Assembly (NCBI RefSeq): GCF_015645465.1
Contig: NZ_JADOEL010000001.1
Span: 372,001-436,000 of the forward strand
DNA length: 64,000 nucleotides
Reading direction: 5' to 3'
DNA from: Herminiimonas contaminans
GTDB taxonomy: Bacteria > Pseudomonadota > Gammaproteobacteria > Burkholderiales > Burkholderiaceae_D
Numbering within the stretch: the first letter of the stretch is position 1; each line of letters starts with the position of its first letter. The notes beneath the pieces are model-generated. The model did not search any database. It was given only the letters and a program-made list of their open reading frames with translations, and was not told where the DNA came from. This document shows, one piece after another, positions 8,176 through 16,836 of the stretch. The position numbers and the translations under genes were made by a program.

Positions 8176-9357
8176 TTATTCCCAGTTGAGCGCGCCACCA
8201 GTTTGGTATTCGATGACACGTGTCTCAAAAAAGTTGCGCTCTTTTTTCAGATCGATCATTTCGCTCATCCATGGGAATGGATTTTCTTCTTGTTCAAACA
8301 TCGGTTCCAAACCGATTTGTTGTGCGCGGCGATTTGCAATGAATCTCAAATAGCCTTTGAACATCGGTGCGTTAAGACCAAGCACTCCACGCGGCATTGT
8401 ATCCTCTGCGTAACGATATTCCAACTCTACTGCGCGTAAAAACAACGTTTTAATCTCTTCGCGGAATTGCGGCGTCCACAAATGCGGATTTTCGAGCTTG
8501 ATCGTGTTGATCAAATCGATGCCGAAGTTGCAGTGCATCGACTCATCACGCAGGATGTATTGATACTGCTCTGCAGCACCCATCATCTTGTTTTGACGAC
8601 CGAGCGCGAGGATTTGTGCGAAGCCGACATAGAAGAAAAGACCTTCCATCAGGCAGGCAAACACGATGAGCGAGCGCAGCAATTTTTGATCATTCTCAAT
8701 CGTGCCGGTCTTGAATTCAGGATCGGTCAGCGTCTCGATGAATGGGATCAGGAACTGATCCTTGTCGCGGATCGACTCGACTTCATTGTAAGCATTGAAG
8801 ATTTCGCCTTCGTCCAGGCCCAGCGATTCAACGATGTATTGATAAGCGTGAGTGTGGATCGCTTCTTCAAATGCCTGGCGCAGCAAGTACTGGCGGCATT
8901 CCGGAGCGGTAATGTGGCGGTAGGTACCGAGCACGATGTTGTTGGCAGCCAGAGAATCGGCGGTAACGAAGAAGCCGAGGTTACGCTTGACCAGACGACG
9001 CTCGTCTTCGGTCAGGCCATTCGGGTTTTTCCACAGTTCAATATCACGCTGCATATTGATCTCTTGCGGCATCCAGTGGTTAGCGCAACCGGCCAGATAT
9101 TTATCCCATGCCCATTTATATTTGAACGGAACCAGTTGGTTAACGTCTGTTTGCCCGTTGATGACGCGCTTGTCGGCGGCGTCCATACGGCGGGTCGGGT
9201 CGACTGCAGCAGCGTTTTTCGCTACCAGTGCAGGATCCAGTGCCACATCCTGTTGCGCCTGCGCGCGTGGTGCGGCTGCTTCACGCACTGGTTGCAACGC
9301 TGGTTGCGCGCCAGGCGCAGGTGCTGCCGGAGTTACTTCTTCATCCCAACTTAGCAT
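8176..9357 (-). CDS. nrdB: Class Ia ribonucleoside-diphosphate reductase, beta subunit
   Basis: 393 residues. This subunit houses the diiron centre and stable tyrosyl radical that NrdA uses to reduce ribonucleoside diphosphates. The ligand region EEAIHTHAY gives Glu165, His168 and the radical Tyr172. The second EXXH, in [12 protein letters not shown], supplies the other ligand set. Residues 1-60 form an Ala/Pro/Gln-rich extension not needed for the ferritin-like fold. The ATG at 9357 follows AAGGAAA. nrdB lies 150 bp after nrdA on the same strand and is probably cotranscribed from the promoter at 12722-12750. Confidence 0.97.
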   Translation of the reverse strand: MLSWDEEVTPAAPAPGAQPALQPVREAAAPRAQAQQDVALDPALVAKNAAAVDPTRRMDAADKRVINGQTDVNQLVPFKYKWAWDKYLAGCANHWMPQEINMQRDIELWKNPNGLTEDERRLVKRNLGFFVTADSLAANNIVLGTYRHITAPECRQYLLRQAFEEAIHTHAYQYIVESLGLDEGEIFNAYNEVESIRDKDQFLIPFIETLTDPEFKTGTIENDQKLLRSLIVFACLMEGLFFYVGFAQILALGRQNKMMGAAEQYQYILRDESMHCNFGIDLINTIKLENPHLWTPQFREEIKTLFLRAVELEYRYAEDTMPRGVLGLNAPMFKGYLRFIANRRAQQIGLEPMFEQEENPFPWMSEMIDLKKERNFFETRVIEYQTGGALNWE

Positions 9358-9507
9358 GACTTATTTCCTTATTCGTATTCTGCTGGTGTCGTTACACCGT
9401 CGTTGCAGAACAAAAGCTCATAGTCCTTTGTCTGCTTTCTTTACATCTAGTTCAATCTCGCGCTGGCCAGCCGGTTTAATCCCGCCCTGCCAGCGCTTGG
9501 CTACCGC

Positions 9508-12399
9508 TTATTGGCAAGCTTCGCATTCCTCGAATCCTGCATCACCAGGACGCAACATGCAAGCAGGACCGTCTGTTTCTGCCGCTGCTTGTGGTGCTGC
9601 CGATGGAGCGCCCGAATCCACTGCATTCAACGCGCCGGTTTTGGACGTCGATTTCTCGGTATGCGTTGCACCCATGGTACGCAGGTAGTAAGTGGTTTTC
9701 AGGCCACGCAACCATGCCAGTTTGTAGGTGTCGTCCAGTTTCTTGCCGGATGCGCCAGCCATGTAGATATTCAGGGATTGCGCCTGATCGATCCATTTTT
9801 GACGACGCGATGCCGCTTCAACCAGCCATTTCGGCTCAACTTCAAACGCCGTTGCGTAGATGTCGCGCAAGTCTTGCGGAATGCGGTCGATCTTGGCCAG
9901 GCTGCCGTCGAAGTATTTGAGATCGGAAATCATGACTTCATCCCACAAGCCACGTGCTTTCAAATCACGTACCAGGTATTCATTGATCTCGGTGAACTCA
10001 CCCGACAGGTTCGATTTAACGTACAGGTTCTGGTAAGTCGGTTCGATACATGCCGAAACGCCGATGATGTTCGAAATGGTTGCGGTTGGTGCAATCGCCA
10101 CGCAGTTCGAGTTACGCATACCGTATTGTTTGATGCGTTCACGCAACGGTGCCCAGTCCAGGGTTTCTGTCAGGTCGGCTTCCAGATAGCCGCCGCGCTC
10201 TTCCTGCAGCAGCTTCAGCGAGTCTTGCGGCAGGATGCCACGATCCCACAGCGAACCACGGTAGGAGCTGTAACGACCACGTTCTTCGGCCAGTTCGGTC
10301 GATGCGTAGTAAGCGTAGTAGCAGACGGCTTCCATTGAGCGGTCAGCAAACTGTACTGCTTCATCCGAAGCGTAAGGAATGCGCATCATGTGCAGGCAAT
10401 CCTGGAAACCCATGATACCGAGGCCGACCGGACGGTGGCGCAGGTTGGAATCACGTGCTTTCTTGACTGCGTAGTAGTTGATGTCGATCACGTTATCCAG
10501 CATGCGCATCGCGGTACGTACCGTTTTTTGCAGCTTGACGTGGTCCAGCTGGCCGTCTTTCATGTGGGCCGGCATATTGACCGAACCCAGGTTGCAGACT
10601 GCGATTTCCGAATCGTTGGTGTTCAGTGTGATCTCGGTGCACAGGTTCGAGCTGTGAACCACGCCCACGTGTTGCTGTGGCGAACGGATGTTGCAAGGAT
10701 CTTTGAATGTGATCCATGGGTGGCCGGTTTCGAACAGCATGGACAGCATTTTGCGCCACAGGTCCAGTGCCTGAATTTTCTTGAACAGTTTCAGTTCGCC
10801 GCGCGCTGCCTTGGCTTCGTAGCCGGTGTAAGCCGCTTCGAACGCTTTGCCGACTTTGTCGTGCAGGTCTGGTGCATCGGATGGCGAGAACAGGGTCCAT
10901 TCGCCTTTTTCCATGACGCGTTTCATGAACAGGTCAGGAATCCAGTTAGCGGTATTCATGTCATGCGTACGACGACGGTCATCGCCGGTGTTTTTACGCA
11001 GGTCGAGGAATTCCTCGATGTCCATGTGCCAGGTTTCCAGGTATGCGCAGACTGCGCCTTTGCGTTTGCCGCCCTGGTTAACCGCAACTGCGGTGTCGTT
11101 GACGACTTTCAGGAATGGAACCACGCCTTGCGAACGGCCGTTGGTGCCTTTGATATGTGCGCCCAGCGAACGGACCGGAGTCCAGTCGTTGCCCAGGCCG
11201 CCGGCATACTTAGCCAGCAATGCATTTTCCTTGATCGCTTCGTAGATGCCGTCGAGGTCATCAGCAACGGTGGTCAGATAGCACGACGACAATTGCGAAC
11301 GTTGGGTACCGGAGTTGAACAGGGTTGGTGTCGAGCTCATGAAGTCGAAGCTGGACAGCAGGTTGTAGAACTCGATAGCGCGTTCTTCGCGGTTGATTTC
11401 GTTCAGTGCCAGGCCCATCGCTACACGCATGTAGAACGCTTGCGGCATTTCAATACGGGTATCGCGGATGTGCAGGAAGTAACGGTCGTACAGGGTTTGC
11501 AGGCCGAGGTAGCCGAACTGCAGATCGCGCTCAGGAACCAGTGCGTCGCCCAGTTTCTTCAGATCGAACTGGCCGAGTTTGGAGTCCAGCAATTCTGCTT
11601 CGATACCTTTTTTGATGAATTTCGGGAAGTATTCGATGTACTGCGCAGGCGCGTCAGCTTGTGCCACTTCCTGGCCAAATACTTCTTTACGAATGGTGTG
11701 CATCAGCAAACGTGCGGTTACGGTGCTGTATGCAGGGTCTTTTTCCATCAGCGCGCGGGCAGCCAGGATGGCAGACTTGTGCAATTCTTCAACCGGTACG
11801 CCGTCGTACAGGTTTTTAACTGTTTCGTGCAGGATCGCTTCAGCATCAACGTGTTTTTCCAGACCCAGGCAAGCTGCATTGATCAGGTCACGCACTTGAT
11901 TCATGTCCAGCGGACGACGCTGACCGTCTTCGGTCACGTGCAATTGGTGTGCTTCTTCGACTGGTTTGGCGGCTTGCTGCTGCGCACGCTCTTCCATACG
12001 TTTGGCGCGGTATAGAACGTAAGCGCGCGCGACATCGTGTTCACCCGAACGCATCAGCGCCAGTTCAACCTGGTCCTGGATGTCTTCGATGTGGAAGGTG
12101 CCACCGGCAGGCTGACGACGGACCAGAGCATTGACGACGTTCGAAGTCAGTTGTTCTACCAGTTCGCGCACACGCGCCGATGCCGCACCCTGGCCACCGT
12201 TAACTGCCAAAAATGCTTTGGTTACTGCGATGGAAATCTTCGATGGCTCAAAACCAACAACTGCGCCATTACGACGAATAATGCGATGTTCGCCCAGACC
12301 AGCGGTCTGTGTATTGGAGGTCGACGGTGCAGTCGCGAGGGACGCGATATTGCCAATTTCTGTCGGTGACTTGGCTGAAATTTCTTGCGTAGAGAGCAT
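9508..12399 (-). CDS. nrdA: Class Ia ribonucleoside-diphosphate reductase, alpha subunit
   Basis: 963 residues from the ATG at 12399, chosen because GAAGGAG lies seven bases upstream; an in-frame start at 12429 has no such site. An N-terminal ATP-cone (about 42-145, starting RIIRRNGAVVGF) should bind dATP/ATP for overall activity control. A second cone-like region (about 158-245) follows. The catalytic barrel includes the active-site stretch NLCTEITLNTND with its Cys and the paired Cys in IAVCNLGSVNMP. The C-terminus ends CEACQ, the swinging redox pair Cys959/Cys962 rereduced by thioredoxin or glutaredoxin. The enzyme makes DNA precursors in the cytosol. A 320-bp leader separates it from its promoter. 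Confidence 0.97.
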   Translation of the reverse strand: MLSTQEISAKSPTEIGNIASLATAPSTSNTQTAGLGEHRIIRRNGAVVGFEPSKISIAVTKAFLAVNGGQGAASARVRELVEQLTSNVVNALVRRQPAGGTFHIEDIQDQVELALMRSGEHDVARAYVLYRAKRMEERAQQQAAKPVEEAHQLHVTEDGQRRPLDMNQVRDLINAACLGLEKHVDAEAILHETVKNLYDGVPVEELHKSAILAARALMEKDPAYSTVTARLLMHTIRKEVFGQEVAQADAPAQYIEYFPKFIKKGIEAELLDSKLGQFDLKKLGDALVPERDLQFGYLGLQTLYDRYFLHIRDTRIEMPQAFYMRVAMGLALNEINREERAIEFYNLLSSFDFMSSTPTLFNSGTQRSQLSSCYLTTVADDLDGIYEAIKENALLAKYAGGLGNDWTPVRSLGAHIKGTNGRSQGVVPFLKVVNDTAVAVNQGGKRKGAVCAYLETWHMDIEEFLDLRKNTGDDRRRTHDMNTANWIPDLFMKRVMEKGEWTLFSPSDAPDLHDKVGKAFEAAYTGYEAKAARGELKLFKKIQALDLWRKMLSMLFETGHPWITFKDPCNIRSPQQHVGVVHSSNLCTEITLNTNDSEIAVCNLGSVNMPAHMKDGQLDHVKLQKTVRTAMRMLDNVIDINYYAVKKARDSNLRHRPVGLGIMGFQDCLHMMRIPYASDEAVQFADRSMEAVCYYAYYASTELAEERGRYSSYRGSLWDRGILPQDSLKLLQEERGGYLEADLTETLDWAPLRERIKQYGMRNSNCVAIAPTATISNIIGVSACIEPTYQNLYVKSNLSGEFTEINEYLVRDLKARGLWDEVMISDLKYFDGSLAKIDRIPQDLRDIYATAFEVEPKWLVEAASRRQKWIDQAQSLNIYMAGASGKKLDDTYKLAWLRGLKTTYYLRTMGATHTEKSTSKTGALNAVDSGAPSAAPQAAAETDGPACMLRPGDAGFEECEACQ

Positions 12400-12455
12400 T
12401 ACGACTCCTTCAATAGGGATTGGGGGCAATATTGCCGTACTTTTTTTAAGAGAGA

Positions 12456-12475
12456 AAACCGGCTACTGCCGGTTT
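12456..12475 (-). promoter_or_regulatory. Terminator-like hairpin in the nrdA leader
   Basis: On the minus strand AAACCGGC-AGTA-GCCGGTTT is an 8-bp perfect stem followed by a pyrimidine-rich run (TTCTCTCTT), about 55 bp before the nrdA ATG. It resembles an intrinsic terminator or attenuator, though the T-run is interrupted. Confidence 0.45.
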
Positions 12476-12544
12476 CGCGAAATTGTTTTGTCTCGATGAC
12501 AGCTGCAGAACCAGGTTCAAATGAAAACCAAAGCCGCAGCCAGA

Positions 12545-12562
12545 AACACAGCTAGCTGTGTT
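12545..12562. repeat. 18-bp perfect palindrome in the nrdA leader
   Basis: AACACAGCTAGCTGTGTT is fully self-complementary with no spacer. This is typical of a site for a dimeric DNA-binding protein, or of a short RNA stem in the leader. It lies about 145-165 bp upstream of the nrdA start and inside the predicted transcript. Confidence 0.6.
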
Positions 12563-12685
12563 GAATGCCCGTGCCAACATCGTTCTATTTATATATGGCA
12601 TCTGCCCAGAGCCCTTACATCATATGAATTAACAAATTGCTTGAAGGTGCATCTACCTGAACAAACTTAAGGCGGGACCGAAAAC

Positions 12686-12731
12686 TTACTACATCTAGTG
12701 TGAAAATCACGATCTGCACTAATTCTAGTGC
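12686..12731 (-). promoter_or_regulatory. Pair of NrdR-box-like operators at the nrdA promoter
   Basis: Two 16-bp elements, TTACTACATCTAGTGT (12686-12701) and GCACTAATTCTAGTGC (12716-12731), match the NrdR box consensus acaCTATATATAGtgt at 12 and 11 of 16 positions. The second is a perfect 6-bp inverted repeat. They are spaced 30 bp start to start, about three helical turns, as known NrdR box pairs are. The upstream box overlaps the predicted -10 element. NrdR is an ATP-cone repressor of ribonucleotide reductase genes; its gene is not in this window. Confidence 0.65.
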
Positions 12732-12750
12732 GCGAGACGCGAGGATGCAA
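12722..12750 (-). promoter_or_regulatory. Sigma-70-like promoter of nrdAB
   Basis: On the minus strand TTGCAT (12750-12745), a 17-bp spacer and TAGAAT (12727-12722), four and five of six matches to consensus. The -10 element lies inside the second NrdR-like box, a position where bound repressor would block RNA polymerase. Confidence 0.6.
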
Positions 12751-12816
12751 TCAATTTTTCAGCAGTTTCAGATATATTTTTTTATAAGAATATATGGGAT
12801 TGCATAGCTGCATTTT

Positions 12817-13452
12817 TTACATTACGCGGAAAGCCAAATCTGGTGCGGGCTCACCTGTATTTGCCTGTTTTTGCTGCAGGCGATAACGTGCCTGATACTC
12901 TGCCCAATCGAAAAAAGGTCCCGGATCCGTTTTGCGACCAGGCGCGATATCTTCATGTCCGGTCACATGCATCAGCGGGTAAGCCACCTTCAGTGCTGCC
13001 GTCAACGCCGCCAACGCGCTGTACTGCGCATCCGCAAAAGCAGCAAAGTCGGTACCTTCCAATTCGATCCCGATCGAAAAATCGTTGCACCGCTCCTGTC
13101 CGCAAAAGGACGAAACCCCGGCATGCCAGGCCCGGTCATGCGCGGAAACAAATTGCATCACCGCACCATCACGCCGGATCAGGAAGTGTGCAGAAACACG
13201 CAAAGGCCGCAGCTGATCAAAATACGGGTCGGCATCATAATCCAATTTGTTCAGGAACAGGTCAGCAATATACGGTCCGCCAAACTGCGACGGCGGCAAG
13301 CTGATGTTATGTATCACCAGTAATGCAATTTCTGTTCCTTCTGCCCGTGCGTCAAAATTGGGCGAAGGCAGGTGCTCTGCCCCGATAGCCCAACCCGCGG
13401 CGTCGATCCGGAACTGCGTTGATGGCTGGCCCAAAGTCTTATTCCGGTGCAT
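12817..13452 (-). CDS. ampD: 1,6-anhydro-N-acetylmuramyl-L-alanine amidase AmpD
   Basis: 211 residues, an amidase-2 (PGRP-like) zinc enzyme that removes the peptide from 1,6-anhydro-MurNAc in cytosolic cell-wall recycling. Expected zinc ligands are His48 (LLVIHNISLPP), His166 (VTGHEDIAPGRKTDPGP) and Asp176. The stretch RRDGAVMQFVSAHDRAWHAG is the usual AmpD active-site wall. No signal peptide is visible, which fits AmpD rather than the periplasmic AmiD. It overlaps the end of pilR by 14 bp on the same strand, so it is probably the last gene of the pilS-pilR transcript. Confidence 0.95.
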   Translation of the reverse strand: MHRNKTLGQPSTQFRIDAAGWAIGAEHLPSPNFDARAEGTEIALLVIHNISLPPSQFGGPYIADLFLNKLDYDADPYFDQLRPLRVSAHFLIRRDGAVMQFVSAHDRAWHAGVSSFCGQERCNDFSIGIELEGTDFAAFADAQYSALAALTAALKVAYPLMHVTGHEDIAPGRKTDPGPFFDWAEYQARYRLQQKQANTGEPAPDLAFRVM

Positions 13453-14860
13453 TGATGTCGAGCCGCTGCATCCGATAACGCAACTGGCGGAAGCTGATGC
13501 CGAGCAATTCGGCGGCCTGGGTACGGTTGAACTGGGTTTTGCTCAAGGCACGGCGGATGATTTCACGCTCGACGTCATCCAGGTGATCCGGCAAGGAACC
13601 GGGTATATCGTTAATGGCTGTCAACGCCGGGGCGTCCTGCACCACCACTTTAGACTCGGCCAGCGCTGCGACTGATTGCTCTGCTTCCGCTACCGCAACC
13701 GTCTTGGGCGTATATGCGGCCTTCAGCACCAGGTCGCCTACTTCGATCACGCCGTCATTGGCAAAGGCCAGCGCACGTTCCAGTATGTTTTCCAGTTCAC
13801 GCACATTGCCGGGGAAGGAATAATCCAGCAAGGCATCCAGTGCCGCCGGAGCCAGGCTGACCGGCTCGGTATCCAGACGCGTCAGGATGGCTTGCGCCAG
13901 CAAGGCAATATCGTCGAGGCGTTCGCGCAAAGGCGGCAAATTCAATTCAATGACATTCAGGCGGTAATACAAATCCTGGCGGAAGGTACCGCGTCCCACG
14001 CAATCAAGCAGGTTTTGATGAGTCGCACTAATAATACGTACATCGACCGGCTCTTCCACCGTCGCCCCGACTTTGCGCACACGACGCTCCTGAATTGCGC
14101 GCAGCAGCTTGACCTGCATCGCCAGCGGCAGGTCGGCCACCTCATCCAGCAGCAAGGTGCCGCCGTTCGCCGCCTGGAAGAAACCATCACGGTCATCAAC
14201 CGCACCGGTAAACGCACCTTTACGGTAACCAAAGAACTCCGCTTCCATCAGCGCTTCCGGGATGGCGCCGCAGTTAACGGCTACAAACGGTTTGTCGCTG
14301 CGACCACTCTGTGCATGAATATCGCGGGCCGCCAATTCCTTGCCGCTGCCGGACTCACCACTGATGGCAACCGGTGCCATGCTGCGCGCCAGGCGGGCAA
14401 TCTGTGCCCGCAGTGCCTGCATCGCTGCCGACTGCCCCATTAGACGCAAGGCTGGTGTGACTGCCACTTTGACGCTAGGCTGCTCATCGAACTGGCTGAT
14501 ACGCAAGGCGGAACGCACCATGACGCGCAATTGCTCCAGCCCGACCGGTTTCGACAAATAATCAAAAGCACCGGCTTTCAAAGCCACCACCGCATTGTCA
14601 GCACTACCGAAAGCGGTAATCACAGCGACCGGGGTGTTTTTATATTGCGCAGTAATTTCCTGCACCAGCTCTATGCCCAGGCCATCCGGCAAGCGCATAT
14701 CGGTCAAGACCAGCGCATATTCATGTTGCTTCAGATAATCGCGCGCAGTAGCCAGGTCGGATGCGCTGTCGATATCCAAACCCATTTTGACGAGTGTAAT
14801 TTCCAGCAACTCGCGCAGGTCCGCCTCATCATCGACGATAAGAATACGAGGAGATGTCAT
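13439..14860 (-). CDS. pilR: Sigma-54-dependent response regulator, PilR-like
   Basis: 473 residues in NtrC-family order. The receiver domain (1-120) has acidic pocket Asp10/Asp11, phosphoacceptor Asp54 and a conserved Lys in LSKPVG. The AAA+ domain (about 145-385) has Walker A GESGSGKE and the sigma-54 contact loop GAFTGA. A C-terminal Fis-type helix-turn-helix follows (about 430-470, NRTQAAELLGISFRQLRYRM). It should activate sigma-54 promoters, with type IV pilin as the expected target. It lies 29 bp after the pilS-like kinase. The pairing and the ampD/ccsA synteny support PilR over other NtrC paralogues. Confidence 0.9.
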   Translation of the reverse strand: MTSPRILIVDDEADLRELLEITLVKMGLDIDSASDLATARDYLKQHEYALVLTDMRLPDGLGIELVQEITAQYKNTPVAVITAFGSADNAVVALKAGAFDYLSKPVGLEQLRVMVRSALRISQFDEQPSVKVAVTPALRLMGQSAAMQALRAQIARLARSMAPVAISGESGSGKELAARDIHAQSGRSDKPFVAVNCGAIPEALMEAEFFGYRKGAFTGAVDDRDGFFQAANGGTLLLDEVADLPLAMQVKLLRAIQERRVRKVGATVEEPVDVRIISATHQNLLDCVGRGTFRQDLYYRLNVIELNLPPLRERLDDIALLAQAILTRLDTEPVSLAPAALDALLDYSFPGNVRELENILERALAFANDGVIEVGDLVLKAAYTPKTVAVAEAEQSVAALAESKVVVQDAPALTAINDIPGSLPDHLDDVEREIIRRALSKTQFNRTQAAELLGISFRQLRYRMQRLDINAPE

Positions 14861-14889
14861 GGTGCGCAGTGTGTAGGGTTGAAGGACAT

Positions 14890-16590
14890 TTAAACAGCTT
14901 CGTTAGTGGCAAAAGTAATCACAAACCGACCTGAGGGCTTACCCGACTCCTCATCCGTCCGGCACTCATAGTTCAGCATCGCGCCATTATTCAGGCACAG
15001 CTCGCGCGCCAGATACAGACCGAGGCCGGTACCCTTGTTGGAGGTCGTATAAAACGGCTCGAACAGATGAGCACGTACCGCAGGCGTGATCTGCGCGCCG
15101 TCATCCTGTACGTGCAACTCCAGCCGATGGCCGGGCGTCGCTACTATATATATACGTATACTGGCGGCGGCTCCACTGGCGTAGCGTAACGCATTTGTCA
15201 GCAAGTTCAAGACGATTTCGCGCAAATGCAACGGATCGAAACGGACTTTATACGGCTTCATGTCAGACACTGTGATCATGCCATCCTTGATCTCGTGCAG
15301 CTCATTTAATTCGTTCAGCAAGTCTTCGAACAGCAGATCCAGGCTTAGCGGCTCGTGGTACTGGTGTGCCTTGCGCGACAGCTTCAGGATGTCTTCTATC
15401 ATCCGGTTCAGGCGTGCCACGTTGTCGCTGATAATGGCGAGCAGGCGCTGCTGGCCGGAGCTGAGCTCATCTTCTTTCAGCAAAGAAGTCGCATGGCCTA
15501 TCGCCGACAAGGGATTGCGCACCTCATGCGCAATGCTGGCGGTGAGCCGCCCCATGGACGCCAGCTTCAATTGCTGCGCCTGGTTTTCAATCTCGCTGAC
15601 ATCCTGCAGGAAAATCACGACCCGGTCTTCCTGCACGCCATCGGCATCGACCCGGGCAAAGCGCAGTTTCAAATGCGTCATCAATTCACGACGTCCACCC
15701 ATGATGGTACTACCGCCTTGCAAGGTGTTTTCTTCCGTGTGTTTGATGAATACAAAAGTCGGAGTCTGCTGCAATGTGTTGGGCTGCGTCGGTGCGCGCA
15801 AGCCGGAACGTGCGCCCCAGGCGGAATAAGCGGCAGCGATCGGTGCCAGCCACACCATATCGGACAACCTGCCGTAGTCACCTACGTGTGGAAAAGTCAG
15901 GCCGAGCATACGTGCTGCTGCCGGATTGCTGGTAAGTACGCGACCTTTACGATCCACCACCAAAATGCCATCCTCCATATCGGCGATCACCAAACGATTG
16001 ATTGCCTGTTGCACATGCAAGGCGCGACCACGGCCGCGTGCCAGCGTTTCCTGTTTGATCAGGCGCGCCGCCAGCCGGTTAATGGCAAAGATGATGATGA
16101 AAAACGCTGCGCCATACAAACCGACTTGCGAAGACGAAATGTCGGCGTTGTCATTCAATAATTGATAGCCGTTTTCTGCCAGCAGGACCAGCGTCGCCGC
16201 AGAAACGAAGAAGAGCGCCAGCACCAGTGGCGTCAGAATCGCACCACCAGCCAGCGGGAATAAATAGAGGATGGCGAGACCGCTCTTGAGACCGCCCGCG
16301 GTCAGGTACAGCATGGAGATGGCGACGATATCTACCGATACCTGCACCACGACCTGCAACAGGAAGCGACGGCGCCAGTACAGTGACAACAAGACAAACA
16401 GCAAACCCAGCACCAGGTACACCACGCAGGCGCCCCAGAAATTTTCCTTATGCAGCCACAGCTTGGATGAGCCCATGCCGAAGTAACCGAACAAAACTGC
16501 GGCAATCAGGGTGCGCGTCAGCGCAAAAGCCTGCAAAGTACGCCAGAAGGTATCCCGCGTATCCGCTGCCACCGGTTTGGTATTCACCAT
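14890..16590 (-). CDS. pilS: Membrane sensor histidine kinase, PilS-like
   Basis: 566 residues. The N-terminal 190 residues hold about six transmembrane helices, as in PilS, which senses pilin in the inner membrane. A PAS-like domain follows (about 195-320; VIADMEDGILVVDRKGRVLTS). Then comes the dimerisation/phosphoacceptor domain with His355 in SIAHEVRNPLSAIG, and the ATP-binding domain with N-box NLLTNALRYA and G-box GTGLGLYLAR. It should phosphorylate the adjacent PilR-like regulator. No pilin gene lies in the window, though pilBCD are about 12 kb away. Confidence 0.9.
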   Translation of the reverse strand: MVNTKPVAADTRDTFWRTLQAFALTRTLIAAVLFGYFGMGSSKLWLHKENFWGACVVYLVLGLLFVLLSLYWRRRFLLQVVVQVSVDIVAISMLYLTAGGLKSGLAILYLFPLAGGAILTPLVLALFFVSAATLVLLAENGYQLLNDNADISSSQVGLYGAAFFIIIFAINRLAARLIKQETLARGRGRALHVQQAINRLVIADMEDGILVVDRKGRVLTSNPAAARMLGLTFPHVGDYGRLSDMVWLAPIAAAYSAWGARSGLRAPTQPNTLQQTPTFVFIKHTEENTLQGGSTIMGGRRELMTHLKLRFARVDADGVQEDRVVIFLQDVSEIENQAQQLKLASMGRLTASIAHEVRNPLSAIGHATSLLKEDELSSGQQRLLAIISDNVARLNRMIEDILKLSRKAHQYHEPLSLDLLFEDLLNELNELHEIKDGMITVSDMKPYKVRFDPLHLREIVLNLLTNALRYASGAAASIRIYIVATPGHRLELHVQDDGAQITPAVRAHLFEPFYTTSNKGTGLGLYLARELCLNNGAMLNYECRTDEESGKPSGRFVITFATNEAV

Positions 16591-16593
16591 GTA

Positions 16594-16836
16594 TCAGCGC
16601 GCCAGATGCTGACGGCGATGTTCATCGCTGCAAAAGGCCAGGCTGGAAGTCCCCAACACCGCCTCGGATGCGGGGAAATGGGTGCCGCAATGGGCACAGC
16701 TGAGCATAGTCTCGGTCTCGCCGGTCGCGGCTGGCGGGCGAGTTTGCGCTTTTGGCGGCTCAGCCTTGTTCGACTTTTTGCTGCGCAGTATCCAGATCAC
16801 TGCGACGATTACACCAGCCCATAACAACAACTTCAT
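16594..16836 (-). CDS. Small membrane-anchored zinc-ribbon protein (PP0621-like)
   Basis: 80 residues: one N-terminal transmembrane helix (about 3-18), a basic/Pro-rich linker, then a C-terminal cluster CAHC ... FCSDEHRRQHL (Cys47, Cys50, Cys68 and His residues) that looks like a zinc-binding ribbon. The function is unknown. It overlaps the stop of the ccsA-like gene by the ATGA motif and ends four bases before the pilS start. It is therefore embedded in that operon and likely translationally coupled to both neighbours. Confidence 0.85.
   Translation of the reverse strand: MKLLLWAGVIVAVIWILRSKKSNKAEPPKAQTRPPAATGETETMLSCAHCGTHFPASEAVLGTSSLAFCSDEHRRQHLAR

Larger units (their letters stand above)
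12400..12816. other. Upstream/leader region of nrdA
   Basis: 417 bp between ampD and nrdA, both read on the minus strand. It contains the nrdA promoter and two NrdR-like boxes (12686-12750), an 18-bp perfect palindrome (12545-12562) and a terminator-like hairpin (12456-12475). No protein-coding frame is convincing. Confidence 0.7.

Noticed and set aside
10390-12015. A 541-residue plus-strand open frame
   Set aside because: It lies wholly opposite nrdA, whose protein is unmistakable; the opposite frame stays open because of biased codon use.
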